This document shows, in pieces, positions 1 to 5,251 of a DNA stretch of 5,251 bases. Each line of letters starts with the position of its first letter. Position 1 is the stretch's first letter. The position numbers were made by a program, and so were the translations under genes. Source of the DNA: Desulfurellales bacterium (GTDB taxonomy: Bacteria > Campylobacterota_A > Desulfurellia > Desulfurellales > Hippeaceae). Location of the stretch: the NCBI GenBank assembly GCA_027074255.1, contig JALTDI010000281.1, positions 1-5,251 of the forward strand, written 5' to 3'. Below the pieces are notes generated by a model. That model did no database searches, had not been told where the DNA came from, and saw only the letters and a program-made list of their open reading frames with translations.

Positions 1-761
1 CCGGGTGCAAGATAGGCTATATCGGGTTTAATAATTTCTCCGTTTTTTGCTTCTCTGACAGTTAATTTTGATACCTTATCGAGCGATTTTGAAAACACTC
101 CTGTGAATGTTTTAGGCATATGCTGAACTATTAATACGGGAACATTCAAAAGAGGCAGATTCGAAAATACTTTTTCCAAGGATACGGGTCCGCCTGTTGA
201 TGCAGCTATTGCCACAAGCTTTATGTCGGTTTTTTCTGCTTTTTTTGCCCTTTTTGAGGGTGCTTGAAAGCTTTCTTTTTCGTCTTTGGCGAGGATTCTT
301 TGCGCTGATGTCTGCTGTGTTCTTGATGTGAGTCTTGCGCTTCTTCTTAGTGAAAACCTTGCTCCTTTTGCTGAAACGATTTTTTCTATCAGCAGCTGTT
401 TGGATTCTTTAGCGGATGTTTTAAATGACAGTACGTCGTCTTTTGCAATATAATCTATGGCACCGAGTCTAAGCGCATCCAAGGTTTCTTTTGCACCATC
501 GGTTGTCAGCGTGCTTATCATAATAACGGATGTGGGGTTTTCTTTCATTACTATCCCCAAAGCCTCCAATCCGTTCATTTTGGGCATTTCTATATCCATC
601 GTTACGACGTCCGGTTTCAGCTGTTTTATCTTCTCAACTGCCTCCAAACCGTTCTTTGCCGTATCAATTACTTCTATTTGACCTGATTCTTCCAAAATCC
701 TTGATAGATATTTTCTTGCGATTAAAGAGTCGTCAACGACCAATACCCTTATTTTATCCAT
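1..761 (-). CDS. cheB: Chemotaxis response regulator protein-glutamate methylesterase CheB (partial, C-terminus missing)
   Basis: CheB is a cytoplasmic adaptation enzyme. When phosphorylated by CheA it removes methyl groups from (and deamidates) chemoreceptor glutamates. The minus strand reads 253 codons from ATG at 761-759 with no stop, running off the left edge. Residues 1-125 are a receiver domain: acidic D10-D11, phospho-acceptor D56 in the TMDIEMP motif, S83-T84 in a MISTLTT motif, and K107. The methylesterase domain starts near residue 180, with the nucleophile serine S188 in ASTGGP and H214 in QHMP. The third catalytic residue (Asp, normally in a GMGxDG motif) lies outside the window. 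The linker at about 130-178 is Lys/Arg/Ser/Gln-rich; S188 aligns with Ser164 of enterobacterial CheB, so the linker is longer than there. K107 is followed by Asp rather than the usual Pro. The start is supported by GAGGTG (773-768) six bases upstream and by the expected spacing of D10-D11 from Met1. Family identity is very secure. Confidence 0.96.
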   Translation of the reverse strand, partial: MDKIRVLVVDDSLIARKYLSRILEESGQIEVIDTAKNGLEAVEKIKQLKPDVVTMDIEMPKMNGLEALGIVMKENPTSVIMISTLTTDGAKETLDALRLGAIDYIAKDDVLSFKTSAKESKQLLIEKIVSAKGARFSLRRSARLTSRTQQTSAQRILAKDEKESFQAPSKRAKKAEKTDIKLVAIAASTGGPVSLEKVFSNLPLLNVPVLIVQHMPKTFTGVFSKSLDKVSKLTVREAKNGEIIKPDIAYLAP

Positions 762-781
762 ATTTAACACCTCAAAAAATT

Positions 782-810
782 TTGCTTTTTACCGCCTAAA
801 ATGATATAAA
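782..810 (+). promoter_or_regulatory. Predicted sigma70-type promoter for the aconitase operon
   Basis: On the plus strand a -35 TTGCTT (782-787) is followed by 17 bases and a -10 TATAAA (805-810; 5 of 6 matches). A TG at 802-803 gives an extended -10 (TGnTATAAA), which would compensate for the weak -35. The expected start is near 817, leaving a leader of about 40 bases that ends in the GGGAGG ribosome binding site (845-850). This is the only good promoter candidate upstream of the aconitase start. It is a prediction from sequence only. Confidence 0.62.
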
Positions 811-829
811 CTCTTGCGTAAAAAAGCAA
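801..829 (-). promoter_or_regulatory. Predicted sigma70-type promoter for cheB
   Basis: On the minus strand a -35 TTGCTT (829-824) is followed by exactly 17 bases and a -10 TATCAT (806-801; 5 of 6 matches to TATAAT). The start point would be near 794, giving a leader of about 30 bases that contains the GAGGTG ribosome binding site for cheB. No sigma28 (FliA) consensus was seen. The -10 shares positions 805-806 with the -10 of the opposing aconitase promoter. This is a prediction from sequence only. Confidence 0.55.
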
Positions 830-856
830 ATAATTTTTAATTTAGGGAGGTTCCAG

Positions 857-2848
857 ATGGGTTTAACAGTTGCTCAGAAGATTTTACAGGAACACCTTGT
901 AGATGGAGACCTGTTTTCCGGTGATGAGATAGGTATAAAAATAGACCAGACTCTCACACAGGATGCAACAGGCACAATGGCAGATTTGCAATTCGAACAA
1001 ATGGGTGTTCCGAGAGTTAAGACGGAGGTGTCTGTAAGTTATATAGACCATAAGACGATTCAGATGGGATTTGAAGACGCCGACGACCACACCTATTTGC
1101 AGACATTCGCGAAGAAATACGGCCTTTATTTATCAAAGGCAGGAAACGGTATCTGTCATCAGGTACACATCGAAAGGGTGGGTAAGCCAGGCAAAACTCT
1201 GCTCGGCTCCGATTCCCACACACCGACAGGCGGCGGCATAGGTATGATAGCCATCGGCGCAGGCGGTCTTGATATAGCCTCTGCTATGGCCGGCTTACCT
1301 TTTTATCTTCCGGCACCTAAGGTGGTCGGTATTAACTTAACGGGAAAACTAAACCCTTGGGTTACAGCAAAAGATATTATCTTGCAGGTTCTGCAAATTC
1401 TTACAACAAAAGGCAACGTTGGATGGATAGCTGAATATTTCGGAGAGGGTGTCAAGACATTAACAGTACCAGAAAGAGGAACAATTACAAATATGGGCGC
1501 TGAACTCGGTGTTACGACGAGTGTTTTCCCCTCAGACCAAGAAACAAAAAGATTTTTAGAAGCTCAGGGCAGGGGAGAACAGTGGATTCCGCTGGAAGCC
1601 GATTCGGATGCTAAATACGATAAGATTATAGAGATAAACCTAAACGAGTTGGAGCCTATGATAGCTCAGCCCCATAATCCGGATAATGTTGTTAAAATAA
1701 GAGAGATTGAAGGGACTCCTGTTGATCAGGTTATGATAGGAAGCTGCACAAACTCATCATATAAAGACGGAAAAACCGTTGCTAAGCTGCTTAAAGGGAG
1801 AACGGTTAATCCCAATATAAGCTTCGGTTATGCCCCGGGCTCAAAACAGGTTTTCAGAATGCTTGCAGAAGAGGGTGAATTGCCGAATATAATAGCATCC
1901 GGAGCAAGAGTACTTGAATCGGCTTGCGGATTCTGCATAGGTGCAGGCCAGGCTCCGAGAAATAACGCTATTTCAATTAGAACGAACAACAGAAACTTCT
2001 ACGGAAGAAGCGGTACTGTAACGGCTAAAATATATCTTGTAAGCCCCGAAACAGCTGTTGCCTGTGCTTTAACCGGAGTTATAACAGATCCGAGAGACTT
2101 GGAAACAAAATTCGGAATTGAATATCCAAAAGTAGATATACCGGAGAAATTTATTATTGACGATAGTATGCTTCTGCCGCCGGCAGACGAACAAGAAGCA
2201 GGTAGCGTTGAATTATACAAAGGACCTAATATTGTCGATCCTCCTGGCGGAGAGCCTATGCCGGCCGACTTGATAGGGCAGGTTACGGGTAAATTCGGAG
2301 ATAAGATTACAACAGATGATATTATGCCCGCCGGTGATTTGTTGAAGTACAGATCAAATGTACCGAAATATTCCGAATATGTGTTTATAAAAAGAGACCC
2401 AACATTTGCTTCAAGGTGTTTGGAAAATAAAAAAATGGGTGTCTGGAATATTATCGTAGGCGGTGACAACTACGGACAGGGTTCCTCACGTGAGCATGCG
2501 GCACTTTGCCCGATGTATCTCGGAGTGAAAGCCGTTATAGCAAAGGCAATAGAAAGGATTCACAGGGCAAATTTGATTAACTTCGGCATAGTTCCTTTAA
2601 TATTCAAAAACCCCGATGATTATGAAAAGATTGATCAAAACGACAGGATAAAACTGCCGAACATAAGAAAGGCTTTGATTGATGATAAGGGCGAGGTTAT
2701 GCTGTATGACGAAACAAAGGGTGTTTCCGTACCGCTTACCTACCACTTAACGGACAGGGAAATAAAAACAATTCTTGCAGGCGGCAAAATGAGACTTGCA
2801 AAAGAGTTTCCGGGCAAGGGATTTAAAGAAATTAATTTTGATAAATAA
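857..2848 (+). CDS. acn: Aconitate hydratase, short Aquifex-type (single-chain, [4Fe-4S])
   Basis: This cytoplasmic enzyme reversibly isomerises citrate to isocitrate via cis-aconitate in the oxidative or reductive TCA cycle. The complete 663-residue protein is much shorter than AcnA or AcnB (about 850-900) and matches the Aquifex-type putative aconitase family (TIGR01342, from memory). Visible motifs are Q35-D36, D64-H65, and D119-S120-H121 in SDSHTPTGGG. The cluster ligands are C297 in GSCTNS plus C357 and C360 in CGFC, followed by IGAGQAPRNN. The C-terminal swivel domain (about 470-640) has the ITTDDIMPAG motif (D487-D488) and GQGSSREH (540-547), where S543 and R545 match catalytic Ser642 and Arg644 of mitochondrial aconitase. 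GGGAGG at 845-850 lies six bases before the ATG, and the N-terminus fits the family. It heads a two-gene operon with the DsrE-like gene 22 bases downstream. LeuC-like dehydratases are related, but the fused swivel domain and motif set favour aconitase. Confidence 0.95.
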   Translation: MGLTVAQKILQEHLVDGDLFSGDEIGIKIDQTLTQDATGTMADLQFEQMGVPRVKTEVSVSYIDHKTIQMGFEDADDHTYLQTFAKKYGLYLSKAGNGICHQVHIERVGKPGKTLLGSDSHTPTGGGIGMIAIGAGGLDIASAMAGLPFYLPAPKVVGINLTGKLNPWVTAKDIILQVLQILTTKGNVGWIAEYFGEGVKTLTVPERGTITNMGAELGVTTSVFPSDQETKRFLEAQGRGEQWIPLEADSDAKYDKIIEINLNELEPMIAQPHNPDNVVKIREIEGTPVDQVMIGSCTNSSYKDGKTVAKLLKGRTVNPNISFGYAPGSKQVFRMLAEEGELPNIIASGARVLESACGFCIGAGQAPRNNAISIRTNNRNFYGRSGTVTAKIYLVSPETAVACALTGVITDPRDLETKFGIEYPKVDIPEKFIIDDSMLLPPADEQEAGSVELYKGPNIVDPPGGEPMPADLIGQVTGKFGDKITTDDIMPAGDLLKYRSNVPKYSEYVFIKRDPTFASRCLENKKMGVWNIIVGGDNYGQGSSREHAALCPMYLGVKAVIAKAIERIHRANLINFGIVPLIFKNPDDYEKIDQNDRIKLPNIRKALIDDKGEVMLYDETKGVSVPLTYHLTDREIKTILAGGKMRLAKEFPGKGFKEINFDK

Positions 2849-2870
2849 AGATAAGTAGAGGAGATAAAAG

Positions 2871-3221
2871 ATGAAGAAGATATTATTCTATGTTGTAGAG
2901 AATCCTGATGAAACGATGAAAATGTACCATCTGTTTTTAAATATTAAGGATTTAAGAAGCAACGGTTACGATGTTAGAGTTATTTTGGAAGGGGATGCAA
3001 CAAAAGTGCCGGCCAAGATGTCAGAAAGCTCACATTCTTTGAATTCTCTCTATAAAGCCACAAAATCTGCTATTACGGCCGTATGTAAAGGCTGCGCCAT
3101 TGCAACGGGCAGCTTGGATGCAGCAGAGAAAGAGGGTTTGCCGATTATAGGTGATTTGGATAATCATGTTTCCGTTGTCAAATATCTAAACGACGGATAT
3201 CAGCTTGTTGTTGTAGGATAG
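2871..3221 (+). CDS. DsrE-like small protein with CxxC motif
   Basis: This is a complete 116-residue soluble protein of the DsrE/DsrF-like fold, with no signal peptide or membrane segment. An N-terminal hydrophobic strand (KKILFYVVE) is followed by a helix containing MYHLFLNIKDL, a second strand (VRVILEGDA, about 35-43), a central region with H55, and C72-x-x-C75 in VCKGCA. It ends in a strand VVVG. The CxxC followed by TGSLDAAEKEGLP, then an H99 and a C-terminal GYQLVVV, resembles the single-gene cytoplasmic DsrE-like proteins rather than the DsrEFH sulfur-transfer complex; no DsrF or DsrH genes are present. Family members can relay persulfide sulfur through a conserved Cys, but the substrate of this one is unknown. 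GAGGAG (2858-2863) lies seven bases upstream of the ATG. The 22-base gap to aconitase contains no terminator, so the two genes are probably co-transcribed. A role in cluster or redox care of aconitase is speculation. Confidence 0.85.
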   Translation: MKKILFYVVENPDETMKMYHLFLNIKDLRSNGYDVRVILEGDATKVPAKMSESSHSLNSLYKATKSAITAVCKGCAIATGSLDAAEKEGLPIIGDLDNHVSVVKYLNDGYQLVVVG

Positions 3222-3240
3222 TCTTTTAGAAGGTTCAATC

Positions 3241-3278
3241 AACCCGTCCAAGCTAAGTGATGCTTGGACGGGTTTTTT
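3241..3278 (+). terminator. Rho-independent terminator of the aconitase/DsrE operon
   Basis: A perfect 13-bp stem (AACCCGTCCAAGC, 3241-3253, with GCTTGGACGGGTT, 3262-3274) encloses the 8-base loop TAAGTGAT. It is followed by a T-run (3273-3278) and further T-rich sequence, and starts 19 bases after the DsrE-like stop codon. It sits between convergent genes. On the minus strand the same hairpin lies 15 bases past the glutamate dehydrogenase stop, but it is followed by GATTGAACC rather than a T-run. Its termination there should be weaker. Confidence 0.93.
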
Positions 3279-3289
3279 ATTTGTTGTTT

Positions 3290-5251
3290 TTATTTCAAAA
3301 TTTTCTGCAGCTTGTCGTATAGCAGCATTGCAGGATGCAGGTTTGTGGATTTTATACCCATAATTGTATTTAACTCGGTAATATAGGTATCATAATCCGC
3401 TTTATTGCTGTCTATAAGTGCATTAATGTCGCCGTTAAATTCTTTCATCAGCTTAGTAGAAAGAATAACGTAGGTAAGTGTATAATTTTTTATCATTGAG
3501 AATTGTGCCATTCTATCCCATTCATTTGATATATAGATACCCTTTATATAGTCCATAATTTTGTTTATACCGAAATATTTATGGATTGTTTCGATGGCCT
3601 CCACCACATCTTTAAGATTTTTATTCAAAAGGCCAGCAATATTAAATGCAGGTATGAAGTTGTCAAGGAAATATAGTTTGGCAATCTTCTTTGCCGTTTT
3701 TGCACCTACTATTTCACTTAATTCCTTCACCTTTTCAGCATACTTATCTTTGAAAATTCCATTTTCTATACAGCAGGCGGAGTAATCGTCAAGCCATTTT
3801 TTAACCTCGTTTTCTTTTTTAATGTCCAATGAAACGGATTTGCCGAACAGATACAATTGGTTTATCGTCATTGAGTTGATGGCATCGAACATATCCAAAG
3901 ATAACCTGTATATTTCTTTCTGCGGTATTTTGTGTTCGTAGCTGAAGAGTTCTTCCCTTAAAGCAAGCACGTCAAGGACATCGTATGCAAATATCATAGT
4001 CTTCATTATGGTTGAAAAATCCTGCCCTGTAAGCATATTGATTTTCAGCAAGCTAATGGCGCCGTTGTTGTTTATTATCAGATTTACCATAAACGTGAAG
4101 GCTACCTCATTTCTTAATCTGTGCTCAGGTATGAATTCCGAATACTTTTTGCGTATCGTGGGCGGAAAATACATGGTCGCATACTGCTCTATGGTGTCTT
4201 CGCTGAATACTTTGCTTTTTAATAGTTCATCGTATATAAACATTTTATCGAGAGCCAGCATAACCGACATCTCAGGTCTTGTGTATCCGATATTTTTAGA
4301 GATTCTTAGCGACAATTCCTTTCTGTCGGGGAAGGGGTAGTCTTCTTTGTGTAATAATCCTTTATTCCTTAAAAACATATTGAGTTCAAAAAACAAATCG
4401 GGTTCTTGCTGCGATCTATACTCATCAAGACTGACGGCAAAACTCTGCATATAATTGTGGGTTAAAACCCTCTGTGTAACCTCATCGGTCAGCTCTTTAA
4501 GCATGGCGTTTCTCTCGTCAAAATCTTTCAGCACGCCCTTTTTAACGAGGTGATTTAAAAGTATCTTTAAATTAACCTCATGGTCGGACATATCGACGCC
4601 GGCAGAGTTGTCGAGAGCATCTGTGTTCATCTTGCCTCCTCTTAGGGCGTATTCTATTCTGGCTTTTTGAGTTATCCCTAAGTTGCCGCCCTCACCGATA
4701 ATCTTGGCTCTCAATTGATCGGAATTTATTCTAACAGCATCGTTTAGTCTATCTCCGACATCTTCGTTGGTTTCGGTTGGAGATTTAACATAGGTTCCTA
4801 TGCCTCCGTTCCATAGCAGGTCAACGTCGGCTTGAAGTATGAGTTTTATAAGCTCTTCTCCCGAAGCCTCATTCAAGTCGGTTTTGAGAAACTCCTTGGC
4901 TTCTTTGGTCAGTTTTATGGCTTTTGAGTTTCTGTCTGCTATAAATCCGCCTTTTGAAAGCAGTTTTTTGTTGTAGTGCTGCCAGGTGAGACCTTCGTCA
5001 AACAGTCGTTTTCTTTCTTTAAAAGAAATTTTCGCATCGGGATTCGGGTCTATAAATATTTCTATATGGTTGAATGCGGCTTTAAGCAGTGTGGTGTCTA
5101 CATATATCATGCCGTTTCCAAAAACATCACCGCTCATATCTCCTATACCTGCGGCACTGAATGTTTCTTTATGCACGTTTTTGCCAAGTTCTCTAAAATG
5201 TCTTTCCACACATTGCCAAGCACCTCTGGCAGTTATACCTATCTCTTTATG
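3290..5251 (-). CDS. NAD-specific glutamate dehydrogenase, large Bac_GDH type (partial, N-terminus missing)
   Basis: This cytoplasmic enzyme oxidatively deaminates glutamate to 2-oxoglutarate and ammonia with NAD, feeding amino-acid carbon into the TCA cycle. The minus strand stays open from the right edge to TAA at 3292-3290, giving 653 visible residues. Family motifs, numbered within this fragment, are GITARGAW (about 5-12), GIGDMSGDVFGNGM (35-48), the IDPNPDA region (about 67-73), LLWNGGIGTYVK (145-156), GEGGNLGITQ (186-195) and DNSAGVDMSDHE (214-225). These belong to the catalytic/dinucleotide-binding part of the large NAD-GDH family (Pfam Bac_GDH, proteins of about 1000-1600 residues). 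The remaining roughly 420 residues form the helical C-terminal region typical of these enzymes. A GTG at 5209-5207 looks like a start, but 14 in-frame upstream codons already carry the conserved motif, so the real start is beyond the window. The gene converges on the aconitase operon with 68 bases between stops. The name gdhB is used for Pseudomonas relatives. Confidence 0.95.
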   Translation of the reverse strand, partial: HKEIGITARGAWQCVERHFRELGKNVHKETFSAAGIGDMSGDVFGNGMIYVDTTLLKAAFNHIEIFIDPNPDAKISFKERKRLFDEGLTWQHYNKKLLSKGGFIADRNSKAIKLTKEAKEFLKTDLNEASGEELIKLILQADVDLLWNGGIGTYVKSPTETNEDVGDRLNDAVRINSDQLRAKIIGEGGNLGITQKARIEYALRGGKMNTDALDNSAGVDMSDHEVNLKILLNHLVKKGVLKDFDERNAMLKELTDEVTQRVLTHNYMQSFAVSLDEYRSQQEPDLFFELNMFLRNKGLLHKEDYPFPDRKELSLRISKNIGYTRPEMSVMLALDKMFIYDELLKSKVFSEDTIEQYATMYFPPTIRKKYSEFIPEHRLRNEVAFTFMVNLIINNNGAISLLKINMLTGQDFSTIMKTMIFAYDVLDVLALREELFSYEHKIPQKEIYRLSLDMFDAINSMTINQLYLFGKSVSLDIKKENEVKKWLDDYSACCIENGIFKDKYAEKVKELSEIVGAKTAKKIAKLYFLDNFIPAFNIAGLLNKNLKDVVEAIETIHKYFGINKIMDYIKGIYISNEWDRMAQFSMIKNYTLTYVILSTKLMKEFNGDINALIDSNKADYDTYITELNTIMGIKSTNLHPAMLLYDKLQKILK

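Larger units (their letters stand above)
781..830. repeat. Imperfect inverted repeat spanning the divergent promoters
   Basis: The left arm 781-795 and right arm 816-830 pair at 13 of 15 positions. Ten outer bases are perfect (TTTGCTTTTT against AAAAAGCAAA) and three inner bases also pair (CGC/GCG). The centre of symmetry, between 805 and 806, falls inside the overlapping -10 boxes, and each arm contains one promoter's -35. The symmetry therefore partly reflects two promoters built on the same -35 sequence. It could also be an operator for a dimeric regulator; no regulator family motif was recognised. Confidence 0.6.

Noticed and set aside
457..799. Two plus-strand open frames (457-681 and 530-799)
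   Set aside because: They lie antisense to the cheB receiver domain, the second running into the promoter region. Neither encodes a recognisable protein, and the minus-strand frame has all CheB motifs.
884..1223. Minus-strand open frames at 884-1090 and 1017-1223
   Set aside because: They are antisense to the conserved N-terminal part of aconitase, with low-complexity or unrecognisable translations.
1999..2469. 156-codon minus-strand open frame
   Set aside because: Although fairly long, it is antisense to the aconitase C-terminal half, is rich in Ser/Pro/Ile as expected of a complementary-frame shadow, and matches no family I know.
857..2848. 3-isopropylmalate dehydratase (LeuC/LeuD) fusion as the identity of the aconitase gene
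   Set aside because: The continuous large-plus-swivel chain, the N-terminal block QDATGTM and the GQGSSREH motif fit the Aquifex-type aconitase family better, and no leucine biosynthesis genes are adjacent.
3561..4340. Plus-strand open frames at 3561-3785 and 4008-4340
   Set aside because: They are antisense to the glutamate dehydrogenase C-terminal region. Their hydrophobic-looking translations are a by-product of the complementary codons.
5207..5209. GTG as the start of glutamate dehydrogenase
   Set aside because: Conserved family residues continue in frame upstream to the window edge.
1..5251. CRISPR arrays, insertion sequences, tRNA/rRNA genes, riboswitches
   Set aside because: No spaced direct repeats, terminal inverted repeats, transposase motifs or structured RNA signatures were seen. 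Nearly all sequence is accounted for by four coding regions.

Overview
This window is an ordinary, moderately AT-rich chromosomal stretch of a motile, probably anaerobic Gram-negative-type bacterium. It carries four protein genes, all intact where visible and tightly packed, with no mobile elements, RNA genes or CRISPR. The mix is a short Aquifex-type aconitase, a DsrE-like small protein, CheB and a large Bac_GDH-type NAD-glutamate dehydrogenase. Together with ATA/AGA-rich codon use, this would suit Deferribacterota (Denitrovibrio, Geovibrio, Flexistipes or relatives) or a deltaproteobacterial-type lineage. That placement is inference from protein character only and is tentative.

Layout. Positions 1-761 (minus strand) hold the N-terminal 253 residues of the chemotaxis methylesterase/response regulator CheB, whose C-terminus lies beyond the left edge. 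Positions 762-856 are a compact divergent promoter region. Both directions have a TTGCTT -35 and a good -10 at 17-bp spacing, and the two -10 boxes overlap inside a 50-bp imperfect inverted repeat. Positions 857-2848 (plus) encode a complete 663-residue aconitate hydratase with all three [4Fe-4S] cysteines. After 22 bases with a strong ribosome binding site comes a 116-residue DsrE-like protein carrying a CxxC motif (2871-3221). A 13-bp perfect hairpin with a T-run (3241-3278) terminates this two-gene operon. Positions 3290-5251 (minus, convergent) hold the C-terminal 653 residues of the NAD-glutamate dehydrogenase, whose N-terminus lies beyond the right edge.

How the genes relate. Aconitase interconverts citrate and isocitrate in the oxidative or reductive TCA cycle. 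Glutamate dehydrogenase links glutamate to 2-oxoglutarate, so it feeds the same cycle, but it is a separate convergent transcription unit. The DsrE-like protein is probably co-transcribed with the Fe-S aconitase, and a sulfur/redox link to it is possible but unproven. CheB belongs to chemotaxis signalling and shares only the divergent promoter region with aconitase. I found no evidence of a new multi-gene system. The points most worth checking are the overlapping symmetric promoters and the aconitase/DsrE pairing.
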